Below, piece by piece: positions 55,112-64,000 of a stretch of 64,000 bases of DNA. Under the pieces are notes generated by a model. It was given only the letters and a program-made list of their open reading frames with translations, had not been told where the DNA came from and made no database searches. The translations under genes and the position numbers were made by a program. Every line of letters starts with the position of its first letter. Position 1 is the stretch's first letter. The stretch is from Pontibacter rufus (GTDB lineage Bacteria > Bacteroidota > Bacteroidia > Cytophagales > Hymenobacteraceae), in NCBI RefSeq assembly GCF_015694705.1, contig NZ_JADQDR010000001.1, positions 682,001 through 746,000 on the forward strand. Direction: 5' to 3'.

Positions 55112-55589
55112 AAAGTATAATATAAGGTATAAATTGATGCAGGCCGGATAAATCCAACCCATTTTGTACAGTTTCCCGACAGCCGGCTACTATATTTTGA
55201 AAGCAACGGGTTTATGCCGCAATGGTTTGTGTTGCGTATGATGGCTAAGTTATAAGAATGTGCTCATAAAGTGAAAGCCTTTTCTTTTTAATGCAGGCCT
55301 GCATCGCAATTTATATAGCGAAGCTGTGACGTTGACCAGGATAATTCCACGTGGAATGCTGTGGGGAAAGCCCGCTCTTATGGCATAAAAAACGCTACAG
55401 GTAAAGACCTCTGTACATAAGCCTGCTGGCTGCTTTGCACGCCGGGCACTGGGTATACTTGTATTTCACAGAAAGAATCAACTGAAAACATTTAAGATGA
55501 ATAAAAAGATTAAAAAACATTATCATGAAACATTAATATTTCCTATATTGATTTAAAAAATACAATCATACCTTAACGTGCAGACGCCT
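55112..55589. other. Divergent spacer between two creatininase-family genes
   Basis: 478 AT-rich bases without a gene. It contains the palindrome at 55344-55357 and dispersed motifs at 55113 and 55454. Confidence 0.55.
55344..55357. promoter_or_regulatory. 14-bp perfect palindrome resembling a degenerate parS core
   Basis: ATTCCACGTGGAAT. Its inner 12 bases equal the core of the ParB-binding parS site (TGTTCCACGTGGAACA), while the outer two on each side differ. It could equally be an operator for one of the divergent genes. Confidence 0.35.
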
Positions 55590-56453
55590 ATGAGATTACT
55601 GGTTTTCTTTCTGTTGTTTACAACCTGTGCTGTGGCACAGAAATTACCTGCCCGTTGGGATGAGCTCGTTGCCAGCGACTGGCCTGCGGCACTGGAAAAA
55701 TCTTCTCGCACCTGTATACTTCCAATCGGTATTCTGGAGAAACACGGGCCGCATGTACCTTTAGGTTCTGACCTGATTAAGGTGCGGGAGTGGGCGGCAC
55801 GCGCTACAAAAGATGAGTATGCCGTGGTATTTCCTGATTACTTCTATGGACAGATTAATGAAGCACGGCACCAGCCGGGCACATTTTCTTTGCCCAGCAG
55901 GCTGGTATGGGATTTACTGGATGCTACCTGTGCGGAAATAGCCAGAAACGGGTTCGACAAAATTGTAATTATCAATGGCCACGGCGGAAACCCGGAACTG
56001 ATACGCTACTTTATACAGTCGCAGTTGGACAAGCGCAGAGATTATGCCGTGTATTTCTTTGATCCGCAGCCAAGCCCTGAGTTTAATAAGAAAATGGCTG
56101 AAATGCGTAAATCAGACCCTGCCGGCGACCAGCACGCAGGAGAGAAGGAAACTTCCAGCCTGTTGTATCTCCGCCCCGATTTAGTGAAGCAGGAGCGTGC
56201 GACACAGGAATCAGGCAAAAACCAGAAGCGCTTGTCCCTACCCAACCTTTATACCGGCATCTGGTGGTATGCCAGCTACCCGAACCACTACGCAGGAGAA
56301 GGGGCAACGGGCTCAAAGGAGCTGGGTAAGCTGATAACAGAAGATACAGTTGATGCCTTGGTAAAAGCGCTGAAAGTAGTAAAGGCAGACAAGAAGACGC
56401 TGGAACTGCAGAAGGAGTACTTCGATAAGGTAGATCAGGTAGGCGGCAAATAG
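55590..56453 (+). CDS. Creatininase-family protein, secreted
   Basis: 287 residues from the ATG at 55590, chosen because it starts the signal peptide MRLLVFFLLFTTCAVAQ; a GTG at 55578 is also in frame. Metal motifs are LPIGILEKHGPHVPLGSDLI, IVIINGHGGNPELIRYF and DQHAGEKETSSLLYLRPDL. Periplasmic members of this family are less usual than cytosolic ones. It shares clear family features with the divergent gene at 54350 but is not a recent duplicate, since the motifs differ in most positions. Substrate unknown. Confidence 0.9.
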   Translation: MRLLVFFLLFTTCAVAQKLPARWDELVASDWPAALEKSSRTCILPIGILEKHGPHVPLGSDLIKVREWAARATKDEYAVVFPDYFYGQINEARHQPGTFSLPSRLVWDLLDATCAEIARNGFDKIVIINGHGGNPELIRYFIQSQLDKRRDYAVYFFDPQPSPEFNKKMAEMRKSDPAGDQHAGEKETSSLLYLRPDLVKQERATQESGKNQKRLSLPNLYTGIWWYASYPNHYAGEGATGSKELGKLITEDTVDALVKALKVVKADKKTLELQKEYFDKVDQVGGK

Positions 56454-56566
56454 CCGGCAGCCGGATACTCTTGCCGCTATTTTATACTTGTAAAGCAAAG
56501 CGCTTTAGCTTCTTGTCCGGGAGATGAGAAGCAGATTAGTGGAACCTTTCATCTAACCAAATTTAT

Positions 56567-57748
56567 ATGAACAAGACGTTTACAGCAAATACAGTCCGGG
56601 TTGCAGACAACGGGCTGCTTAGAGAAACGCCCCGGCAGCGTTACCTGTCCCTGGATGTGCTGCGGGGCATGACCATCGCTTTGATGATAGTGGTGAACAC
56701 GCCCGGCAGCTGGCAGAATATTTATGCGCCTTTTGAGCATTCGCCCTGGCATGGCTTCACCATTACGGACCTGGTTTTCCCTACTTTCCTGTTTGTGGTG
56801 GGCAACGCCATGAGCTTTAGTATGCGCAAGTTTGAGAAGCAGGACGAAAGCGCCTTCCTCAAAAAAGTATTTACCAGGACAGCCCTGATTTTTCTGATAG
56901 GCCTTTTCCTGAACGCTTTTCCTTTTGTTTACCGCACCGACTCCGGCAGCCTGGCGCTGATCGATTTTTCTGATGTCCGGATTATGGGTGTGTTGCAGCG
57001 CATTGCCCTGTGCTATGGCATTGCCGCGCTGGTAGTGCATTATTTTAAAGTAAAAGGAGCTGTTGTTTTCAGCGTACTGGCCTTGCTCACTTATTGGGCC
57101 ATCATGTATTTCTTCGGCAGCCAGCCGGACCCTTACAGCCTGGAAGCCAATGCTGCTCTAAAGTTCGATTTACTGTTTATAGCATCCGAAAACCTGTACC
57201 ACGGCTATGGCATACCTTTCGATCCGGAGGGACTGCTGAGCACGTTGCCGGCAATAGTAAACGTAATCGGTGGTTTCCTGGCTGGTTTGTTTATACAGCG
57301 GCAGGGCAACAACAGCAATACCGTTATGAAGCTGGCGGTGGCCGGCATTGTGCTGGCGCTTGTAGCCCTTCTCTGGGACATGGTATTCCCTATCAACAAA
57401 CCTATCTGGACGAGCTCTTACGTGCTTTATACCGTTGGCATTGATCTGGTTGTACTGGCCGTGTTGATGCTGATCATAGAAGTGGCCGGCTCTAAAGGCT
57501 GGACATATTTCTTTGAAGTATTCGGCAGAAACCCGCTGTTTATTTATGCGATGTCCGGAGTAATAATTGAAATGTTGGGCCTCATCAGAGTAGGAGATGT
57601 TGGCTTAAGCAGATGGATTTACCAGCATGCCTTCGAACCGTGGCTGGCTCCTAAAAATGCTTCGCTGCTGTTTGCCATTTGCTACATGCTGTTGCTGTGG
57701 TGCATCGGCTACTGGATGGACAGGAAGAAAGTATACGTTAAAGTATAG
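56567..57748 (+). CDS. DUF5009/HGSNAT-like acyltransferase membrane protein
   Basis: 393 residues with about ten membrane segments. The family signature is YLSLDVLRGMTIALMIVVNT, then WHGFTITDLVFPTFLFVVGN with the His of the heparan-alpha-glucosaminide N-acetyltransferase (HGSNAT) family, then IMGVLQRIALCYGIAALVV. These proteins move acetyl groups across the membrane onto amino sugars; a Shewanella relative is called NagX. A tie to the GlcNAc genes at 22-31 kb is possible, but it is 25 kb away. The gene is alone and followed by a terminator. Confidence 0.9.
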   Translation: MNKTFTANTVRVADNGLLRETPRQRYLSLDVLRGMTIALMIVVNTPGSWQNIYAPFEHSPWHGFTITDLVFPTFLFVVGNAMSFSMRKFEKQDESAFLKKVFTRTALIFLIGLFLNAFPFVYRTDSGSLALIDFSDVRIMGVLQRIALCYGIAALVVHYFKVKGAVVFSVLALLTYWAIMYFFGSQPDPYSLEANAALKFDLLFIASENLYHGYGIPFDPEGLLSTLPAIVNVIGGFLAGLFIQRQGNNSNTVMKLAVAGIVLALVALLWDMVFPINKPIWTSSYVLYTVGIDLVVLAVLMLIIEVAGSKGWTYFFEVFGRNPLFIYAMSGVIIEMLGLIRVGDVGLSRWIYQHAFEPWLAPKNASLLFAICYMLLLWCIGYWMDRKKVYVKV

Positions 57749-57855
57749 ACAGGTACGGGACTTTTTAGGTATACTATGAGCTGATTGTATTGAATTGATG
57801 ATAACCTAAGTATGATTTAGCTTTTCGTATGCTTACATTGTTTTTCTATTAGACA

Positions 57856-57892
57856 TAAGAGGCCAGCCGCATACTTTGCGGCTGGCCTCTTA
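57856..57892. terminator. Bidirectional terminator
   Basis: TAAGAGGCCAGCCGCA and TGCGGCTGGCCTCTTA form a perfect 16-bp stem with loop TACTT, between convergent genes. Confidence 0.85.
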
Positions 57893-57920
57893 CTGTTTAT
57901 GCAATTTAACCTGTTTAGGG

Positions 57921-58535
57921 TTAGCCTGCCGGAAGCTGCTCTACCAGTGCCAGACGTTTTATGATGGAGCCTCTTTCTAAAACTGTGCCTGGCGAAAGTA
58001 CGGCATTGGCTCCAATCCTGCAGTTATCACCTACCAGCGCGCCAAATTTTTCAACCTGAGTATCAATAACTTCTGTGCCGGCCACAACGCTTATCCGCTT
58101 GTTTTCTCTTTCGTTGTAATGATTTGCGATAATGGATCCGGCCTCAAAATTTACGTTGCTCCCGATAATACTGTCGCCGATAAAGTTGAAATGCGCAATA
58201 GCACTATGGTGCAGCACAATGCTGGTTTTTACCTCGCAGCCTGTGCCAATAGTGGTGCCTGTGCCCAGGTATACGCCGCCTCTCAGGTAGGCGTTTGCTC
58301 CTAAAAAGCAGCCTTCCCCAATAATAACGGGTGCTTTTAATACCACACTTTTCTCTACAACAGCCGTTTTGTGCACTGCAATGCCATCCCTGATAACATA
58401 ATCAGCACCAAGGTGGCGCATAAACTCCTGCAGTACCCCGATTAGGTGCTGTGTAATATGCCAGGGCAGCATGTCTTTTTGGCCCACAAAAATACCGGAG
58501 AAACCTGCAATATACTTGTCAATGAGGAGACTCAT
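57921..58535 (-). CDS. Left-handed beta-helix (hexapeptide repeat) transferase-like protein
   Basis: 204 residues. After a short helical N-part, hexapeptide repeats run from about residue 50 to the end: VEKSVVLKAPVIIGEGCFLG, TTIGTGCEVKTSIVLHHSAI, DSIIGSNVNFEAGSI and GDNCRIGANAVLSPGTVLER. This is the fold of sugar nucleotidyl- and acyltransferases, resembling the C-terminal half of GlmU. No nucleotidyltransferase domain is present. Substrate unknown. It lies 57 bases after the nitrilase gene in the same direction and may be co-transcribed. Confidence 0.8.
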   Translation of the reverse strand: MSLLIDKYIAGFSGIFVGQKDMLPWHITQHLIGVLQEFMRHLGADYVIRDGIAVHKTAVVEKSVVLKAPVIIGEGCFLGANAYLRGGVYLGTGTTIGTGCEVKTSIVLHHSAIAHFNFIGDSIIGSNVNFEAGSIIANHYNERENKRISVVAGTEVIDTQVEKFGALVGDNCRIGANAVLSPGTVLERGSIIKRLALVEQLPAG

Positions 58536-58571
58536 ACGAGGTGAACTTTAACTTGCAAAAACTCATGGAGT

Positions 58572-58601
58572 AAAGTATAAATCAGCACCAGTTTATACTT
58601 T
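58572..58601. repeat. Inverted pair of the dispersed motif
   Basis: AAAGTATAAA and TTTATACTTT face each other around a 10-base spacer at the 3' end of the nitrilase gene. The stem is AT-only, so it is a weak terminator at best. It is a clear example of motif pairing. Confidence 0.75.
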
Positions 58602-59561
58602 GTTAGGCGCTTCGGCATTGCCCGACAGCCAGACGGGCTTCGTTTCCGATCGGTGATCAGCCGCGATAATTTCGCCGTAAAGCTCCGGCCGCCTTGCATT
58701 CCTGTAGCGGTACCCGCCGGCAAGTGTAAGTTTGTCTTTGGTCAGGGTAGCCAGGCTGATCTCGTTTTCAAAGCTCTTTATTTCTGTCAGCACTTCGCCG
58801 TAAGGGTCCAGGATCATCGCGTTCCCGTTCTTCAGATGTTCGCCATCGTAGCCGATAGGATTGGTGAAGACATAGTATACGCCATTGTCGTAGGCGCGTG
58901 CCGGAAGCCACCGCATCAGCCAGCGCCTGCCTTTAGGGCCGTCGAACTCCAATCTTAATGGTACCGGATCGGTATGCCGGGCCTGCCATAGTTTGTCGTC
59001 CACATAGCCGCGCCCAGGCATAGATGAAGGCGTGCACATGGTTACATGCGGGGCAAAAATAATTTCTGCACCCAGCAGGGCAGTTGCCCGCACATTTTCT
59101 ACCACATTGTTGTCATAGCAAATAAGGATGCCACACTTCCAGCCTTTCAGGTCAAACACCGTATAAGCTGCGCCTGCCGACAGGTATTGGCTGATGAAAG
59201 GATGAATTTTGCGGTGCTTCGCTATAAAGCCATCTTTATCTACGCATACATAGGTGTTATACAGTTTGTCGTCTTCTATCTCCACCAGCCCGGCCAGAAT
59301 GATAATATCATACCTTTGGGCTAACTGTATAAGCTTTTGTGTGCTGTCGCCTTGCGGCACCTGCTCGGCCAGCGCTACCACTTCCTCGCGTGTCAGGTCT
59401 TTTAGGAAAGTATAGGCGGTAACCGACATTTCGTGGAAACTGATGACGTCCGCGCCACGTTCCTTGGCTTTAGCCGTAAGCGCCTCGATAACTGAAAGGT
59501 TATAAGCTTTGTCGCCATCTCTGGGCTCGAACTGCGCAACGGCTACATTGAGGTTTTCCAT
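58593..59561 (-). CDS. Carbon-nitrogen hydrolase (nitrilase superfamily)
   Basis: 322 residues, cytosolic. The catalytic triad is E44 (ISFHEMSV), K118 (AKHRKIHP) and C148 (GILICYDNNV), followed by the conserved GAEIIFAPH. The superfamily hydrolyses nitriles, amides and carbamoyl groups; the closest by motif style are aliphatic amidase/N-carbamoyl hydrolase types. The substrate cannot be assigned. It heads a leftward pair with the hexapeptide protein. Confidence 0.92.
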   Translation of the reverse strand: MENLNVAVAQFEPRDGDKAYNLSVIEALTAKAKERGADVISFHEMSVTAYTFLKDLTREEVVALAEQVPQGDSTQKLIQLAQRYDIIILAGLVEIEDDKLYNTYVCVDKDGFIAKHRKIHPFISQYLSAGAAYTVFDLKGWKCGILICYDNNVVENVRATALLGAEIIFAPHVTMCTPSSMPGRGYVDDKLWQARHTDPVPLRLEFDGPKGRRWLMRWLPARAYDNGVYYVFTNPIGYDGEHLKNGNAMILDPYGEVLTEIKSFENEISLATLTKDKLTLAGGYRYRNARRPELYGEIIAADHRSETKPVWLSGNAEAPNKV

Positions 59562-59637
59562 TTTACTTTTGTTAGGAGCGTAATGCCGAAATTAAATTTT
59601 GCGATAGGGTATTGCCTGATACAGCTTTTTGTGGCCG

Positions 59638-60546
59638 CTAAGGACGCACCAGGGGAGCTTTCATACTACCAAGCCCGTTTGCCTTTACCAGATCTGCATA
59701 CGTAATGAGTTTGAGTTTCTTGCCTGCCAGCGTTCTGAATGCAGGCGAAAGCAGCATGTTCAGTTCTGTTTGCCGGTGCTGACTTGCCTTTGGCTTGCCA
59801 TCGCTCGTGTTCATCAGGTCGCTGTTCATGTCTACCAGCGCTTCCATTTCAGGCGTGCTTTGTGCCACATGCAGCTCCACTACGTTCAGGCTGCCGGGCT
59901 TCAGGCTGTTCAGATAACCCGTAAACTCCTGCGCTTTGGTTTCAACGGGCACAGGCCACATGGTTTTGTACGCCTCACCAAAATAGGTCGAGATGCCGAG
60001 TTTATACTTCCGGGCCAGCTTTTCGGTAACAGCCTGCAGCTCGGGCGTAGCCAGCGCCATACCCATGTGCGGATCAACGTAACTTATCTTCAGGCCAGAG
60101 TTCAACGCTCTTTCTATCTGGGCGGTAAGTTCTTTCTCCACTTCATCCAGTTTATACTTGCTGTTTAAAAAAGCTTCCGTAGAAGGCAGGAAATATCCCA
60201 GACTGTCTACCAGGCTCGGCACTGCATTTCGTCCGGCTACAGGGCCCCAGCGATAGTTCTTCCATTCAGCGTTTAAAGTCAGGTGCACGCCTACGGCCAC
60301 ATTCGGGTGCGCTTTCAGAATCTCTACTGCTTCCTGGTACCAGGGGCAGGCAAACATAACAGACGCCGAAAAAGGAAGGCCCGTCGCGGCCAGTTGTTGC
60401 ACGCCCATGTTCACGGAGTGGTTCATGCCGATGTCATCGGCACGCAACAGCAGGGTGGGTAGGTTCGTTTTTTGCGCCTGCGCCGGCTGGCTTATACTTA
60501 GGCCGGCCAGCAGCGCGCCTGCTACAAAAGCGTATAGTTCTCTCAT
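59638..60546 (-). CDS. ChbG/YdjC-family carbohydrate deacetylase, secreted
   Basis: 302 residues from the ATG at 60546, which begins the signal peptide MRELYAFVAGALLAGLS; upstream in-frame codons are non-coding. LLLRADDIGMNHSVNMG holds the metal-binding Asp, VGVHLTLNAEW the His, and ISYVDPHMGMAL the second His. ChbG removes the acetyl group from chitooligosaccharides; YdjC-like proteins vary. With a periplasmic location it might act on GlcNAc-containing glycans, in line with the nag locus. That link is inferred only. Confidence 0.9.
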   Translation of the reverse strand: MRELYAFVAGALLAGLSISQPAQAQKTNLPTLLLRADDIGMNHSVNMGVQQLAATGLPFSASVMFACPWYQEAVEILKAHPNVAVGVHLTLNAEWKNYRWGPVAGRNAVPSLVDSLGYFLPSTEAFLNSKYKLDEVEKELTAQIERALNSGLKISYVDPHMGMALATPELQAVTEKLARKYKLGISTYFGEAYKTMWPVPVETKAQEFTGYLNSLKPGSLNVVELHVAQSTPEMEALVDMNSDLMNTSDGKPKASQHRQTELNMLLSPAFRTLAGKKLKLITYADLVKANGLGSMKAPLVRP

Positions 60547-61003
60547 ATTTTCCTGTTTTGATGCTATTGTGCTTACTACTTCTATAATTGCAATAAGATA
60601 GCACATTGTTCGGCGCATCCGGAAATAAATTACTGTTTATTTTGCCTGCTCTGCTCTTATAAAGGGATAAGGAAGCTCATTACGTTTGCGGGGGCTGAAA
60701 TCAAAAGCTTTTACGCTTCCGGAAATGCATACATGCTTATAGACTAAGGGGCTTTTGCGTAATATTACTTTGGGTATATGATATACACGATAGTGCAGTG
60801 ACAGTTATCTGTCAATATCTGCAAAAAAGTGTATGTTTAGGTGCATTATCCGCTAAGTACGACTAATTTATATAGTCGTTAGATGCTTCCTTTCGCATAC
60901 ATGAGAAAGTATATTATAGACAAAACTTCGGCCATGCGCCTTAGTCGTAGAGGGCTGTTCAACTCTCTTGTAGAGTCACAGGTTATTGTAAAAGGTTATA
61001 ACT
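60547..61003. other. AT-rich intergenic region with two short dyads
   Basis: 457 bases. TGACAG-TTAT-CTGTCA lies at 60799-60814 and ACGACTA-TTTATA-type-TAGTCGT at 60859-60879; both look like small operators. A frame of about 52 codons from 60901 overlaps the next gene out of phase and is not convincing. Otherwise nothing is seen. Confidence 0.5.
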
Positions 61004-61033
61004 ATGAAAAATTAATTCAGATTAATATTCCTC

Positions 61034-61426
61034 TTGTCGCTACTGCTATTGAGCTGTAAGGAAGATAAATTGAGTAAGACCTTAGACCTTGAGGAGTTTA
61101 GAGTCGATGTGCCTGCTAACTGGGAAAGCTTTACAAGCCAAGGCTATGATTCAAAAGCTGGAGGCATAACGAATGGGAAGGATGAATTAACCTATGACTA
61201 CGGTTGGTATTCTTATGACTTTAAGAATGAAACAACAGCAACACATACCCGAACTTCAACCATAATTGACGGAAAGCCTGCCCTGATAGTAAAACCTATA
61301 GAGAAAGGAAAAGGTGTTATCGGGGTATTTATGCAGGTTGATAGCCGGAACAAACTCAGTCTTTCTGGCAAGGACATCAAAAATGAAGATACAGCGATAA
61401 AAATCTTTGAATCTATAAAGTTCTAA
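61034..61426 (+). CDS. Small lipoprotein of unknown function with a nonsense codon in its signal peptide
   Basis: In the same frame the text from 61004 reads MKN-stop-FRLIFLLSLLLLSCKE: a perfect lipoprotein signal except for TAA at 61013-61015. The open part from a TTG at 61034 gives 130 residues. The mature domain includes FRVDVPANWESFTSQGYDSK and ends DTAIKIFESIKF, like small PsbP/DUF-type secreted proteins. It is AT-rich compared with most of the window. It may be a pseudogene, may start at an internal TTG, or the stop may be a sequence error. Operon with caxA is possible (83-base gap). Confidence 0.6.
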   Translation: MSLLLLSCKEDKLSKTLDLEEFRVDVPANWESFTSQGYDSKAGGITNGKDELTYDYGWYSYDFKNETTATHTRTSTIIDGKPALIVKPIEKGKGVIGVFMQVDSRNKLSLSGKDIKNEDTAIKIFESIKF

Positions 61427-61509
61427 AAGAAAGAAGGCGAGCAACAACACTGCACAGGCTGTATGTCTGGCTGACATAATCTGGAAAATTATTTTATCCC
61501 AATGCACAA

Positions 61510-62592
61510 ATGAAAATGAGATTATTACTTCAGTGGACAATCATCATCCCGGTTCTGGCCTGGGTGCTGTTTTTTTCCGGGCTTATTTATGGCAGCAGTT
61601 TTTTTCAAATTGTAGCGAGCGTGCTGCTTATTTTCAGTGTTATGTCGGCAGTGCATCATTCCGAAATAATTGCTGAAAGAGTAGGAGAACCTTACGGAAC
61701 CATCATTCTGGCTATATCGATAACCGTTATTGAAGTCTCCATCATTATCTCCCTTATGATAACTGAAGGGGAAGAGGCTGCTTCATTGGCCCGGGATACT
61801 GTATATGCTGCGACAATGCTTATTCTAAATGGCATCGTGGGTCTTTGCCTGTTAATTGGGAGTCTGAAGCATTACGAACAGGATTTTTCAAAACCTTCTG
61901 TCACCATCGCTTTGGTGTCGCTGATATCCATTATCGTTTTTACGCTGGTATTTCCCACTTTCACTGAAAGCGTCTCGGGCTCATACTATTCAGCACCCCA
62001 GCTCGTTTTTGCTTCTATTGCCTGCCTGGTTATTTACGCTTGCTTTCTGTTCGCACAAACCAAGGGATACCGGCAATACTTCCTGACGGTTGGGAACGAT
62101 GAAGATGAAGAAAAAGCAGAGCCCATTGCCATCAGCAACAGTAGATTTTTTACAAGCCTGCTGTTGCTGGTTATTTGTTTAGGGATAGTGGTGCTATTGG
62201 CAAAAACGCTTTCTCCTACCATCGAAAGCATCATTACGGGCTATAATCTTCCAAAAACATTGGTTGGGGTTATAATCGCAGCTATCATTTTATTACCCGA
62301 AGGGATTGCTGCCATCACTGCTGCAAGAAAAAACAAACTTCAAACAAGTATAAATTTGTCGCTTGGTTCGGCACTGGCAAGTATAGGTTTAACAATTCCG
62401 AGCGTAGCCATCGTTTGTATCATTTATGATTTTAAAATTATTCTGGGACTGGACATTAAATCTATTATCCTGTTGGGGCTCTCCGTATTTACCGTGATGT
62501 TATCGTTAAGTAGCGGTAAGACAAATGTTGTTTACGGAGTGGTGCTTTTAGTTAACTTGTTTGCTTTTATATTCCTGATGATATACCCTTGA
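61510..62592 (+). CDS. Ca2+/H+ antiporter (CaCA superfamily, ChaA/CAX-like)
   Basis: 360 residues with about 11 membrane helices. Two inverted cation-binding repeats are seen: GEPYGTIILAISITVIEVSI in the first half and ILLPEGIAAITAARKNKLQT with SINLSLGSALASIGLTIPSV in the second. Each carries the key acidic residue (IEV, PEG). An acidic loop DEDEEKAE lies between the halves. It exports calcium, or sodium/potassium in ChaA, in exchange for protons across the inner membrane. The gene is lower in GC than its neighbours. Confidence 0.92.
   Translation: MKMRLLLQWTIIIPVLAWVLFFSGLIYGSSFFQIVASVLLIFSVMSAVHHSEIIAERVGEPYGTIILAISITVIEVSIIISLMITEGEEAASLARDTVYAATMLILNGIVGLCLLIGSLKHYEQDFSKPSVTIALVSLISIIVFTLVFPTFTESVSGSYYSAPQLVFASIACLVIYACFLFAQTKGYRQYFLTVGNDEDEEKAEPIAISNSRFFTSLLLLVICLGIVVLLAKTLSPTIESIITGYNLPKTLVGVIIAAIILLPEGIAAITAARKNKLQTSINLSLGSALASIGLTIPSVAIVCIIYDFKIILGLDIKSIILLGLSVFTVMLSLSSGKTNVVYGVVLLVNLFAFIFLMIYP

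Positions 62593-64000
<1,408 letters not shown>

Noticed and set aside
60901..61059. A 52-codon frame starting MRKYIIDKTSAM
   Set aside because: It overlaps the lipoprotein signal region in another frame and shows no family features; the lipoprotein reading is much stronger.

Overview
The window comes from a Bacteroidota chromosome, most likely a Cytophagales/Hymenobacteraceae member such as Pontibacter. This is my inference from gene content; no rRNA is present. The evidence is a SusC/SusD pair, a type IX secretion sorting domain, a GWxTD protein, a DUF2723 membrane protein, weak Shine-Dalgarno sites, and a few promoter-like sites of the Bacteroidota form TAnnTTTG. Base composition is mixed, near 50% GC in most genes, with AT-rich spacers. 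I saw no tRNA, rRNA, CRISPR array or intact mobile element. One decayed IS3-type transposase remnant lies near 2.4-2.55 kb.

Layout. 1-3 kb: the end of a GH95 alpha-L-fucosidase, a Gfo/Idh/MocA oxidoreductase, the IS remnant and a SugE/Gdx exporter. 3-8.7 kb: a tightly packed leftward run rsfS-ftsH-LUD-lpxH-beta-propeller, then divergent birA. 9-15 kb: a small T9SS cargo protein, a DUF2723/TMEM260-like membrane protein, a GWxTD lipoprotein and rlmB. 15-22.6 kb: manC-kdsD (sugar nucleotide and Kdo synthesis), recQ, purD, a bacilliredoxin and an unknown small gene. 22.8-42 kb: a GlcNAc-glycan utilisation region. Its leftward genes are a GH20 hexosaminidase, a FucP/NagP-type transporter, a ROK kinase, a NagB-PIG-L fusion and a ROK repressor. 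Divergent from these are SusC, SusD and an FG-GAP/UnbV lipoprotein, followed by a convergent haloperoxidase-like PAP2 lipoprotein. 42-47 kb: a five-domain ThuA/sugar-dehydrogenase/cytochrome c lipoprotein behind a 28-bp perfect palindrome, and a secreted sugar isomerase-like protein. 47-54 kb: YceI, a TonB-dependent barrel with an extra C-terminal domain, a LytS/LytTR two-component pair and a thioredoxin-like protein. 54-64 kb: two divergent creatininase-family proteins, a DUF5009 acyltransferase, a left-handed beta-helix protein, a nitrilase, a YdjC deacetylase, a small lipoprotein with a nonsense codon in its signal peptide, a Ca2+/H+ antiporter and the start of glutamate dehydrogenase.

The most striking signal is not a gene. 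The 9-mer AAGTATAAA (or its complement TTTATACTT) and its 7-mer core AAGTATA are scattered on both strands through genes and spacers. A hand count gives about 100 copies of the 7-mer and 37 of the 9-mer, against about 8 and 0.5 expected from uniform base use. Inverted pairs of the motif form the outer stem of several intergenic hairpin terminators. The roughly 6-kb SusC/SusD block has no copy. This pattern resembles DNA uptake sequences in Neisseria and Pasteurellaceae, but other explanations are open.
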